Positions 32,398 through 39,704 of a stretch of DNA of 41,081 nt are shown here, in pieces. The position numbers and the translations under genes are program-made. The notes beneath the pieces were generated by a model, which was given only the letters and a program-made list of their open reading frames with translations, did no database searches and was not told the origin of the DNA. The stretch is from Brevundimonas sp. UBA986 (GTDB taxonomy: Bacteria; Pseudomonadota; Alphaproteobacteria; Caulobacterales; Caulobacteraceae). The stretch covers positions 1 through 41,081 of the forward strand of contig DBBK01000152.1 in the NCBI GenBank assembly GCA_002292165.1, in the 5' to 3' direction. How positions within the stretch are numbered: the first letter of the stretch is position 1; each line of letters opens with the position of its first letter.

Positions 32398-32976
32398 TCA
32401 GTCTGAACGGTCGGGACTCCACCCCGCCACCGCATCGCGGAATCCCTGGACGTCGCGGTTCAGCTGCACCAGCTGCGCAACCCCCATCCCGGCCGCCTCG
32501 AACAGCCTCTGCCCCAGACAGGCGCTGCGCTCCTGCAGCGCCCGGCCCTCATCACTCAGGCTGACCACCACCTGCCGCTCGTCCTCGGGATTGCGCCGCC
32601 GCGACAGCAGACCCAGCCGTTCCATCCGCTTGACCAGAGGCGTGACATTGCTGGAATCCAGCCCCAGCCGCCCGGCGATCTCCCCCACCGTCCGACCGTC
32701 GGATTCCCACAGCGCATTCAGCACCAGATACTGCGGATAGGTGATCCCCAGCGCATCCAGCAGCGGCTTGTAGGCCCGGCTGATCGCCATCGAGGCGCTG
32801 TACAGGGCAAAGCACAGCTGATCATCCAGCGTCGGCTTCCATCCTGATCCTCCCCCCTTGGGGGAGGTGGCTCCGAGCTCTTGCGAGGAGACGGAGGGGG
32901 CTGATCCAGATGCGGCGCGTGGGGCTGGCCCCCTCCACCGCTTCGCGGTCCCCCTCCCCCGATGGGGGAGGATCAT
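32398..32976 (-). CDS. OhrR-type MarR regulator with a repeat-encoded N-terminus
   Basis: MarR-family repressor. LDDQLCFALYSASMAISRAYKPLLDALGITYPQYLVLNALWE closely follows OhrR, including the reactive Cys in the QLCF motif that senses organic peroxides. The winged helix contains TVGEIAGRLGLDSSNVTPLVKRMERLGLLSRRRNPEDERQVVVSLS. No start codon (ATG, GTG or TTG) lies in frame near the OhrR-like part. The nearest is the ATG at 32976 (GGGAG upstream), then a GTG at 32994. About 45 residues between that ATG and the OhrR body are therefore encoded by the 129-bp palindromic repeat at 32846-32974. No ohr gene is adjacent. It is divergent from the DUF2093 gene. Confidence 0.82.
   Translation of the reverse strand: MILPHRGRGTAKRWRGPAPRAASGSAPSVSSQELGATSPKGGGSGWKPTLDDQLCFALYSASMAISRAYKPLLDALGITYPQYLVLNALWESDGRTVGEIAGRLGLDSSNVTPLVKRMERLGLLSRRRNPEDERQVVVSLSDEGRALQERSACLGQRLFEAAGMGVAQLVQLNRDVQGFRDAVAGWSPDRSD
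32846..32974. repeat. 129-bp palindromic repeat inside the 5' end of the ohrR-like gene
   Basis: The ends are GATCCTCCCCC (32846-32856) and GGGGGAGGATC (32964-32974). Inner segments are GGTGGCTCCGAGC and CCACCGCTTCGCGGTCCCC. This type of Gly/Pro-coding repeat looks like common intergenic palindromes of Caulobacterales and sphingomonads (recollection, not searched). Its length is 43 codons exactly. Confidence 0.75.
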
Positions 32977-33035
32977 TGGCTCCCAGTGACGCACTGTTGA
33001 TGGCGCCGTCCCGAGACCCGCGCTATCTTCCGCTC

Positions 33036-33242
33036 ATGAACGCCATCGATCCCTCCACCGGCCCGGCCACCCTGCACTACGGCGACGGCGAGTTCGCCGT
33101 GCTCAAGCCCGGGCCCTATGTGGTCTGCGCGGTGTCGGGCAAGACCATCCCGCTGGAGGCGCTGCGCTACTGGTCGGCGGAACGGCAGGAGCCCTACGCC
33201 AGCCCGGCCGAGGCCCTGACCCGCATGGTCCCCGCGAAGTGA
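33036..33242 (+). CDS. DUF2093 protein
   Basis: Small 68-aa protein of the alphaproteobacterial DUF2093 family: ATLHYGDGEFAVLKPGPYVVCAVSGKTIPLEALRYWSAERQEPYASPAEAL is the diagnostic block. The start is the ATG at 33036; an upstream-extended frame runs into the palindromic repeat. The function is unknown. The stop overlaps the GTG start of the M23 peptidase by 4 nt (GTGA), so the two are translationally coupled and may work together, perhaps at the envelope. Confidence 0.88.
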   Translation: MNAIDPSTGPATLHYGDGEFAVLKPGPYVVCAVSGKTIPLEALRYWSAERQEPYASPAEALTRMVPAK

Positions 33243-34096
33243 TCCCCAGCCGTCGGGGTCTGATCGTCGGCGCCGGGTCAGCCCTGCTGGCGTCCGCAGC
33301 CCCGCCGGCCTTCGCCGACGAGCCCAGCCTGACGTTGAACGGCCAGTGGCGACAGGGCGGCTTCGCCTTCGGCCGCACCTGGCCGCGCGCCGCCATCCAC
33401 GTCGACGGCGAGCCCCTGACGGCGGCGTCGGAGCACGGATTGTTCGTGGTCGGCTTCGACCGCGACGCCGGCCCCTCGACGACGATCGAGGCGCGCTCGG
33501 CCCTGACCAGCCTGAGCCGCACCCTGGACATCGCCCCCGGGACCTTTCCGGAGAGCCGCATCGACGGCCTGCCGCCCGCGACGGTCGAGCCGACAGACCC
33601 GGCCCTGCTGGAGCGGATCAAGGAAGAGGCCGCGCTCAAGGCCGTCGGCTTCGCCAGCAAGGCCGACACCGACGACTTCCGGGACGGCTTCATCTGGCCG
33701 CTGGAAACCTACCGGATTTCAAGCCTGTGGGGCGCGCAGCGGATCCTGAACGGCACCCCGGCCCGCCCCCACTACGGTATCGACTTGGCGGCGCCGCAAG
33801 GCACGCCGATCCGCGCGCCCGCCGACGGCGTCGTGGCCTTCAGCCGTTCGGGCATGCATTTCGAGGGCGGCCTCGTCCTGATCGACCACGGCCAGGGTCT
33901 GGTCAGCTGCTACCTGCACCAGTCGCAGATCGACGTCGCCGTGGGCCAGAGGCTGGCGCGGGGTCAGGAGATCGGCCGGGTCGGCATGGAGGGCCGCGCC
34001 ACCGGTCCGCACCTGTGCTGGCGGATGAAATGGCGGGACCGCAATCTGGACCCGTCCCTGATGGTGGGCGCAGCGGCGCCAACTACTTCAGGTTGA
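33239..34096 (+). CDS. Exported M23-family metallopeptidase (LytM-like), HxH motif altered to HxC
   Basis: Putative peptidoglycan endopeptidase of 285 aa. A signal peptide (MIPSRRGLIVGAGSALLASAAPPAFA) precedes a beta-rich N-terminal domain (about 30-130). The LytM domain (about 165-280) contains the zinc motif HYGIDLAAPQGTPIRAPADG (HxxxD) and YLHQSQI. The last metal motif is GPHLCWRMKW: His258 is kept, but the second His of HxH is Cys260 (TGC, 34016-34018). Cys could still ligate zinc, or the protein may be a non-catalytic activator of amidases as in EnvC/NlpD. It is coupled to DUF2093. Confidence 0.88.
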   Translation: MIPSRRGLIVGAGSALLASAAPPAFADEPSLTLNGQWRQGGFAFGRTWPRAAIHVDGEPLTAASEHGLFVVGFDRDAGPSTTIEARSALTSLSRTLDIAPGTFPESRIDGLPPATVEPTDPALLERIKEEAALKAVGFASKADTDDFRDGFIWPLETYRISSLWGAQRILNGTPARPHYGIDLAAPQGTPIRAPADGVVAFSRSGMHFEGGLVLIDHGQGLVSCYLHQSQIDVAVGQRLARGQEIGRVGMEGRATGPHLCWRMKWRDRNLDPSLMVGAAAPTTSG

Positions 34097-34148
34097 GAAG
34101 CTTGACTGGAATCCGGTTGAAACTTCGGCCTTTATGGACCGTGGCCGT

Positions 34149-34160
34149 TTAGGCGCCTAA
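34149..34160. promoter_or_regulatory. Perfect 12-bp palindrome upstream of the response regulator
   Basis: TTAGGCGCCTAA, 46 nt before the ATG at 34207, in the 110-nt gap between the M23 gene and the regulator gene. It is a candidate operator; it is too short and lacks a U-tract for a terminator. Confidence 0.3.
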
Positions 34161-34206
34161 CATACAACCGGGCGCGCCGGATTCGGCGCTACGGTCAGAT
34201 CAATTC

Positions 34207-34698
34207 ATGTCGTCTCTTCATTCGCTCAGCGTCCTGCTGGTCGACGATAATGCACCCATGCGCACCATCGCCTCGGCGATCCTGCAATCGGCGGGCATCC
34301 GCAAGATTCGCGAGGTGGCGGACGGCGCCGCCGCGCTCGAGGCCCTGCGCGAGCACCCGGCCGATATCGCCATCGTCGACTTCAACATGTTCCCGCTGGA
34401 CGGGGTGGAGTTCACGCGTCTGGTCCGCAACAGCCCGGACAGTCCCAACCCCTATCTGCCGATCATCATGATGACCGGCCATTCCGAGCGGGCGCGGGTG
34501 ATGGAGGCGCGCGACGCCGGAGTGACCGAATTCGTGGTCAAGCCGATCACCGCCAAGGCCATCTTCGACCGCATCCAGGCGGTCATCATCCGCCCGCGTC
34601 CGTTCGTGAAGACCGAGGGCTATTTCGGGCCGGATCGCCGACGCGCCAATGCCGCGGGCTATCAGGGTCCCTTCCGCCGGATCAGCGACGCCAAATAG
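34207..34698 (+). CDS. Stand-alone CheY-like response regulator
   Basis: Receiver domain of about 125 residues plus a short C-terminal tail, 163 aa. VLLVDDNAPMRTI gives the acidic pair, Asp58 in IAIVDFNMFPLDG is the phospho-acceptor, MMTGHSE holds the conserved Thr/Ser, and VVKPIT the Lys. The tail (VKTEGYFGPDRRRANAAGYQGPFRRISDAK) is basic and lacks a DNA-binding domain; it resembles tails of alphaproteobacterial single-domain regulators carrying an FxGPDRR motif. No kinase is adjacent. The hybrid kinase at 28.6 kb is the nearest on the same strand. It is convergent with the acyltransferase gene. Confidence 0.92.
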   Translation: MSSLHSLSVLLVDDNAPMRTIASAILQSAGIRKIREVADGAAALEALREHPADIAIVDFNMFPLDGVEFTRLVRNSPDSPNPYLPIIMMTGHSERARVMEARDAGVTEFVVKPITAKAIFDRIQAVIIRPRPFVKTEGYFGPDRRRANAAGYQGPFRRISDAK

Positions 34699-34716
34699 GT
34701 CTCAGGCCCAGGTCGG

Positions 34717-35646
34717 TCAGGCGTCGAGCGGACCCAGCGCCGCATAGACGCTGTCGGGCCAGCGCTTGTGGACCCAGAACCAGTCCTCCGGGACTTCGCG
34801 CACCCGGTCCTCGACGAAGCTGTTGCCGGCCTGGATGCCGCGCAGGACATCGCCGGTCTTGTCGCCCGTGTCCGGAACATCGATCGGCTCATGGGCGGTG
34901 ACGCGGAAGCGCACGCCCGGCAGGCGCACCACCGACAGGGGCTGCATCACCGTGCCGAACTTCAGGGCCAGACGCGCGGCGCCCGGCGAGGCGTTGACCG
35001 GCTCATCGAAGAACCGGACCTCGGGCCCCTGATTGTATTTCTGGTCGACCAGCAGGGCGATCGAGTCGCCGCGCTTCATCCCGACCATCAGCTCGCGCGT
35101 GCCGTCGCCCTTGGGCGCGAACAGGCGGATGCCGTAGCGCTCGCGGCTCTGGCGGATCAGGGCGTCGACATAGGGGTTGTTGGCGGCGCGATAGGTGACC
35201 TGACACGGCACGCCGGCCGACATGATCACCGCCGCCATGACCTCGAAATTGGCCAGATGGCCCGAGATCAGGACCACGGGCTTGCCGCTGTCGCGCACGG
35301 CGTGCAGCCGCTCGATGCCCACGACCTCGACCCGGCCGCCCTCGGGCGTCAGCTTGTCCATGACCGCCAGCTCGGCGAAGGTCCGGCCCGTCCGGTCCCA
35401 TTGCTCGACCGCCAGCCGGTCGCGCTCGGCGGCAGGCATGTCGGGGAAGGCGATCTTCAGATTGCGCCGGACGATCTTGTGGGTGCCGACCAGCGGACCG
35501 AGCGTCCGCAGCAGCCAGCCGCCGAAGTCCGAGGCGCGCTCGACCCCCAACGCCCTGAGCAGGGCGAAGAGGGCCGCGAACGCCACGGCCTCGATCCGCC
35601 AGACAATGTCTTGCCCCAGCGGAATCTTGTGGTCTTCACCAGGCAA
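34717..35646 (-). CDS. LpxL/HtrB-type lipid A acyltransferase family protein
   Basis: Inner-membrane acyltransferase of 309 aa. The HX4E catalytic motif is SGHLANFE, followed by VTYRAANNPYVDALI, and later IALLVDQKYNQGPEVRFFDEP, all typical of the lauroyl/myristoyl acyltransferase family. An N-terminal hydrophobic segment (AVAFAALFALLRALGV) anchors it. The only plausible start is a TTG at 35646 that overlaps the last codons of the SDR gene by 11 nt; no ATG or GTG lies in frame before the catalytic region at a sensible place. Translation is likely coupled to the SDR. The acyl donor and the exact lipid acceptor cannot be told. Confidence 0.88.
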   Translation of the reverse strand: MPGEDHKIPLGQDIVWRIEAVAFAALFALLRALGVERASDFGGWLLRTLGPLVGTHKIVRRNLKIAFPDMPAAERDRLAVEQWDRTGRTFAELAVMDKLTPEGGRVEVVGIERLHAVRDSGKPVVLISGHLANFEVMAAVIMSAGVPCQVTYRAANNPYVDALIRQSRERYGIRLFAPKGDGTRELMVGMKRGDSIALLVDQKYNQGPEVRFFDEPVNASPGAARLALKFGTVMQPLSVVRLPGVRFRVTAHEPIDVPDTGDKTGDVLRGIQAGNSFVEDRVREVPEDWFWVHKRWPDSVYAALGPLDA

Positions 35647-36406
35647 TCGTCAGTCCGCCGTCCACGACCAGGGTCTGGCCCGTCACATAGGCCGCCGCCG
35701 GGGAGCAGAGATAGACGGCGGTGCCGGCGATCTCGTCCGGCTGGCCGATCCGCTTCAGCGGATTGGGCTCGACGGTCTTTTCGAGGATCTCGGGGTTCTC
35801 CCACAGGTATTTGGCGAAGTCGGTCTGGACCAGGCCCGGGGCGATGCAGTTGACCCGCACGTTCGACGGTCCGAACTCGACCGCCAGGTTGCGGACCAGC
35901 TGCATGTCGGCGGCCTTGGACACGTTATAGGCGCCGATCAGGGCGTTGCCGCGAAGCCCGCCGATCGAGGAGATGATCAGGATCGCGCCGTCCTTCCGCT
36001 CCAGCATCTGGGGCGCGACCATCTGGACCAGCCAGTGGTTGGCCAGGACGTTGTTGTGGAAGATCTTCTCGAACTGCTCGTCGGCGATGCCCGCCATCGG
36101 CCCGGCGTAGGGGTTCGACGCGGCGTTACAAACCAGGATGTCGACCTTGCCGAAGGCTGAGTTGGTCTCGTCGACCAGCCGCTGCAGGTCCTCCTTGGAG
36201 GCGATATTGGCCGGGACGGCGATGGCCGTGCCCTCCCCGTACTTGCCGTTGATCGCCTCGGCGACCTCATCGCAGGGCCCCGCCTTGCGCGAGGAGATGA
36301 CCACCTTGGCCCCGTGCTCGGCCAGCCGCTCGGCGATGGCCTTGCCGATTCCCTTGGACGAGCCGGTGATGATCGCGACCTTGCCGGTCAGATCGAACAG
36401 TTCCAT
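35636..36406 (-). CDS. Short-chain dehydrogenase/reductase
   Basis: Classical SDR oxidoreductase of 256 aa, NAD(P)-dependent. The cofactor motif TGSSKGIGKAIAERL, NAASNPYAG, the catalytic Ser in IISSIGG and YNVSK (Tyr and Lys), and the C-terminal AAAYVTGQTLVVDGG are present. Its N-terminus MELFDLTGKVAIITG is common to a group annotated as SDR family or gluconate 5-dehydrogenase-like; the substrate is unknown. The ATG at 36406 has AAGGGGA 6 nt upstream. It is upstream of and overlaps the acyltransferase gene, so both form one unit. It is divergent from the TipF-like gene across 153 nt. Confidence 0.93.
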   Translation of the reverse strand: MELFDLTGKVAIITGSSKGIGKAIAERLAEHGAKVVISSRKAGPCDEVAEAINGKYGEGTAIAVPANIASKEDLQRLVDETNSAFGKVDILVCNAASNPYAGPMAGIADEQFEKIFHNNVLANHWLVQMVAPQMLERKDGAILIISSIGGLRGNALIGAYNVSKAADMQLVRNLAVEFGPSNVRVNCIAPGLVQTDFAKYLWENPEILEKTVEPNPLKRIGQPDEIAGTAVYLCSPAAAYVTGQTLVVDGGLTIAW

Positions 36407-36559
36407 CGCGTATCCCCTTGAGTTTCCGTTGGCGTTTCCAGGCTTCATCGCGGGTTTCTTTCCGCGACGCTCTAGCCGATCCGTCCTGATACCCTGATAC
36501 TCGGGCGATTCCACCCGGAACCTCGTCTGATCACGCGAGGCTCCCCAGTCTGGCAGCCG

Positions 36560-37834
36560 ATGCGCGCACTGACGACCGCCTTCCTGTTCTTCGGCTACGT
36601 CTTCCTGGCGATGACGGTGGGCGCCTTCCTGTGGCGACTGGGTCTGGGCGGCGGCTCGGCCTTCGCGGCGACCGTCGGGACCCTGGGCGTTCTGGGGACG
36701 ATGCATCTGTTCATCACCGGCGGCGCCCAGCGCAAGGCCTTGCGCGCCGAAATCGCCCAGGTCCGTGAGGCCCACCGCCTGCTGGCCGATGCGATGGAGT
36801 CGACCCAGGGCGCCCTGACCGAACTGGCCCAGGCCATCGAGGCCGGCGCCCTGACCAATACCGAGGAGCTGACCGGCGAGGTGCGCATCCTCGAAGGCCT
36901 GATCCAGCAAATGAGCGAATCCATCGAGGAGCGGCTGACGGTCACCCCGATGGTCGCGCCCGACAGCCCCGACGCCATCCGCCGCCAGCAGGGCAATATC
37001 CTGCTCAAGACCGTTCACGACGCCCTGTCGGAGAACCGCGTCGACCTCTACCTCCAGCCGGTGGTCAGCCTGCCGCAGCGCCGGACCATCTTCTACGAGA
37101 GCTTCACCCGCCTGCGCGACGCCACCGATCGCGTCATGATGCCGGCCGAATACCTGTCGATCGCCGAGGGCGAGGGTCTGGTCCCCGCCATCGACAACCT
37201 GCTGCTGTTCCGCTGCGCCCAGATCGTGCGCCGGCTGGCGCGTCAGGACCGCAAGGTCGGGGTCTTCTGCAACGTGGCCCTGTCGTCTCTGGGCGACGAG
37301 ACCTTCTTCCCGCAGTTCCTCGACTTCCTCAGTGAGAACCGCGACCTGAACCACGCCCTGATCTTCGAACTGGGTCAGGCCAATTTCGAAGCGCGCGGCG
37401 CCGTCGAGGCGCGCAATATGGCCCGTCTGGCCGACCTCGGCTTCCGCTTCTCGATCGACAAGGTCCAGACCCTGGACCTGAACTTCGCCGACCTCCAGCG
37501 TTCGGACGTGCGCTTCATCAAGGTCGCCGCGGACCTCCTGATCGAACAGCTTCTGGATCTGGACGGCGGCTCGCCGATCCCCTCCTTGCGCGACATCCAG
37601 GCCGCCGACTTCGCCCATCTGACCCGCCGCTACGGCATCGAGGTCATCGCCGAGAAGTGCGAGAACGAACGCCAGATCGTCGACATCCTCGAACTCGACA
37701 TCTCCATGGGTCAGGGCCACCTGTTCGGCGAGCCGCGCGCCATCAAGGAACAGGTGCTGGCCGAGACCGATCCGCCCGCCGACTTCGTCCGCTCGACCCT
37801 GCTGTCGGCCGAGAAGCGCCGCCGCTACGCCTGA
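36560..37834 (+). CDS. tipF: TipF-like protein with degenerate EAL domain
   Basis: Membrane protein of 424 aa. Two N-terminal transmembrane helices (about 5-27 and 33-53), a coiled-coil region (about 58-130) and a C-terminal EAL domain (about 140-395). This matches TipF of Caulobacter, a c-di-GMP-dependent factor that places the flagellum at the new pole. The EAL motif is ESF in FYESFTRLRD; others read FCNVALSS, FELGQ, FSIDKVQ (DD became DK), IKVAAD, AEKCEN and GQGHLFGEPR. Loss of the second Asp suggests it binds rather than cleaves c-di-GMP. The name is inferred from architecture; a generic inactive EAL protein is the alternative. Confidence 0.82.
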   Translation: MRALTTAFLFFGYVFLAMTVGAFLWRLGLGGGSAFAATVGTLGVLGTMHLFITGGAQRKALRAEIAQVREAHRLLADAMESTQGALTELAQAIEAGALTNTEELTGEVRILEGLIQQMSESIEERLTVTPMVAPDSPDAIRRQQGNILLKTVHDALSENRVDLYLQPVVSLPQRRTIFYESFTRLRDATDRVMMPAEYLSIAEGEGLVPAIDNLLLFRCAQIVRRLARQDRKVGVFCNVALSSLGDETFFPQFLDFLSENRDLNHALIFELGQANFEARGAVEARNMARLADLGFRFSIDKVQTLDLNFADLQRSDVRFIKVAADLLIEQLLDLDGGSPIPSLRDIQAADFAHLTRRYGIEVIAEKCENERQIVDILELDISMGQGHLFGEPRAIKEQVLAETDPPADFVRSTLLSAEKRRRYA

Positions 37835-37976
37835 TCCCTCGCCCGACGCAGGTCGGACGGAGCCCGGGTGCGATTTTTTCTAAACCGGCCGGCGCGATCC
37901 TTTCGCCACCGCGCCGGTTGCGGTGTTCCGCCGCACCCCGCACATTCGCGAACCTTTCCCCGAAAGCTGTTCGCCG

Positions 37977-39266
37977 ATGCTCGCCCGCTTCTTCGCCATT
38001 CCCCTGTGGATCCGCACCGCCGTCGGCTTCGCGCTCGGCATCGTCGCGGGGCTGATCCTCAGGGAGAACGCCGAGACCTGGCTCCAGCCCATCGGCGACC
38101 TTTATCTGAACCTGATCCGCATGGTGGTCGCGCCCCTGGTGCTGTTCACCATCGCCTCCTCCATCGCCAGGCTCGGCGAAGGCGCCGGGGCCGTGCGGCT
38201 GGGCCTCAGGACCCTGCTGTGGTTCGCCGTCACCTCCCTGCTCGCCGTTCTGGTCGGCTTCGCCTTCGGGCACCTGATCAATCCGGGCGTGGGCCTGTCC
38301 AACCTGCCGCTGGGCGAGGTCAAGGACCGGGTCATCCCGACGCCGCTCGAGGTCCTGCTGGGCGTCGTGCCCACCAATCCGTTCAAGGCCCTCAGCGACG
38401 GCAAGGTGCTGCAGATCATCTTCTTCTCGGCCCTGGTGGGGGTGGCCCTGGTCGCGCTCGGCGACCGCGCCGCCAACGCCCGCCGTCTGGTCGACGAGGG
38501 CGCGGCCATCATCTTCCGCATTACCCGCTGGGTGATCCAGCTGACCCCCATCGGCGTCTTCGGCCTGATCGGCTCGGTCGTCGGCGGCTATGGCTGGGAG
38601 GCCCTGTTGCCGCTGGTCAAGTTCATCGTCGCCATCTACGCCGCCTGCCTGTTCCACATCCTGGTGGTCTATTCGGGCCTGCTGAAGCTGCACGGGCTGA
38701 AGGTCGTGTCCTTCTTCCGCGGCGCCTTCGCGGCCCAGCAGACGGCCTTCGCCACCTCCTCCTCGCTCGGCACCCTGCCCATCACCCTGCGCCAGACGGT
38801 CGAGCGGCTGGGCGTGCCCCAGGCCTATGCCGCCTTCGCCGTGCCGCTCGGAGCCAACGTCAAGATGGACGGCTGCGGCGCCATCTATCCGGCCATCGCG
38901 TCGATCTTCATCGCCCAGTATTTCAGGATCGACCTGACCCTGACCCAGTACGTCCTGATCGGCCTGACCGCCGTCCTGGGCTCGCTGGGCACCGCCGGCG
39001 TGCCCGGGACCAGCATCGTCATGCTGACCCTGACCCTGTCGACCGCCGGCCTGCCGCTGGAGGGGATCGGCTATATCGTGGCCATCGACCGGATCATCGA
39101 CATGATGCGCACCGCCACCAACGTCACGGGCCAGATGCTTGTCCCGGTTCTGGTCGCCCGCGAGGAAGGTGTGCTGAATCGGGACATCTATGACGGCCAT
39201 GTGGCCTGGCTCCCGGGCGATCCCGAGACGGATGCGCCGGAATTGGTCAAGGCGAGCGGCATCTGA
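37977..39266 (+). CDS. Dicarboxylate/amino acid:cation symporter (DAACS/SLC1 family), unusual cation site
   Basis: Secondary transporter of 429 aa from the ATG at 37977; a GTG at 37923 is possible. Eight membrane helices and two re-entrant loops are visible: SSSLGTLPITLR (HP1 serine-rich), PLGANVKMDGCGAIYPA (helix 7), GTAGVPGTSIVML (HP2) and IDMMRTATNVTG (helix 8). Compared with the GltPh motif NMDGT, the Asn is Lys296 and the Thr is Cys300 with one residue inserted. In helix 8 Asp375, Arg378 and Asn382 are kept, but the Asp expected after NVTG is Gln386. It probably takes up dicarboxylates or glutamate-like substrates, with altered ion coupling. Confidence 0.88.
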   Translation: MLARFFAIPLWIRTAVGFALGIVAGLILRENAETWLQPIGDLYLNLIRMVVAPLVLFTIASSIARLGEGAGAVRLGLRTLLWFAVTSLLAVLVGFAFGHLINPGVGLSNLPLGEVKDRVIPTPLEVLLGVVPTNPFKALSDGKVLQIIFFSALVGVALVALGDRAANARRLVDEGAAIIFRITRWVIQLTPIGVFGLIGSVVGGYGWEALLPLVKFIVAIYAACLFHILVVYSGLLKLHGLKVVSFFRGAFAAQQTAFATSSSLGTLPITLRQTVERLGVPQAYAAFAVPLGANVKMDGCGAIYPAIASIFIAQYFRIDLTLTQYVLIGLTAVLGSLGTAGVPGTSIVMLTLTLSTAGLPLEGIGYIVAIDRIIDMMRTATNVTGQMLVPVLVAREEGVLNRDIYDGHVAWLPGDPETDAPELVKASGI

Positions 39267-39269
39267 CGC

Positions 39270-39296
39270 TTGCGCTTTGGCGGGGAGCGGGCTACA
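39270..39296 (+). promoter_or_regulatory. Promoter of tRNA-Val
   Basis: TTGCGC (39270-39275) and GCTACA (39291-39296), spaced by 15 nt. The -10 fits GCTANA exactly and lies about 49 nt upstream of the mature tRNA start. Confidence 0.5.
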
Positions 39297-39344
39297 TCGC
39301 CGCCTCCCCGGTCGAGGCCTGATTCAGCCCCGACCAGCCGGTAC

Positions 39345-39419
39345 GGATGCTTAGCTCAGCGGGAGAGCACCTCGTTCACACCGAGGGGGTCGCAGGTTCA
39401 ATCCCTGCAGCATCCACCA
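39345..39419 (+). tRNA. tRNA-Val (anticodon CAC)
   Basis: 75-nt cloverleaf including encoded CCA. Acceptor GGATGCT pairs with AGCATCC over seven base pairs. D arm TTAGCTCAGCGGGAGAGC. Anticodon stem CCTCG/CGAGG with loop TTCACAC gives anticodon CAC, reading GUG. T arm GCAGGTTCAATCCCTGC with the standard TTCAA(T). The discriminator is A. It stands alone, followed by a hairpin at 39445-39467. No duplicated 3' end or integrase is nearby, so there is no sign of use as an attachment site. Confidence 0.97.
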
Positions 39420-39444
39420 CCCCTTCCCCATCACAGCACCTCGC

Positions 39445-39467
39445 AAACCCAGACCCACACTGGGTTT
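39445..39467 (+). terminator. Hairpin downstream of tRNA-Val
   Basis: AAACCCAG (39445-39452) and CTGGGTTT (39460-39467): perfect 8-bp stem, 7-nt loop, starting 25 nt after the tRNA CCA. Its arms end in AAA/TTT. Confidence 0.7.
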
Positions 39468-39704
39468 GAGCCCGACGCCCGTTTTCGCCCGGGCGGTGTG
39501 CGGCGGACGTGATTTTACATTTCCCCCGCCGGGCGACCGTTTCCCGCCCTTACGGCCAAGCTTCGAAAACTTCGTCAGTGAAATCAGCCGTCGGGCTCGC
39601 CCCCGGGGCGTAAACGCGCCTTCCGTTTGTCCGCGTGCGGTGCAAGCGCCCGACGCGGCGCACCTCTTGCTCTAGGCCTGTAAAGACAGATTGGAGCGAC
39701 CACT

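Noticed and set aside
32910..33035. Longer start for the DUF2093 gene through the 129-bp repeat
   Set aside because: The 68-aa protein from 33036 is the normal family length, and there is a suitable ATG.
36407..37720. Upstream extension of the SDR frame into the TipF-like gene
   Set aside because: The SDR has a good ATG with AAGGGGA at 36406; the extension is antisense of the TipF-like gene.
39345..39419. tRNA-Val as an integration site for a mobile island
   Set aside because: No integrase and no downstream duplicate of the tRNA 3' end in the remaining 1.6 kb.
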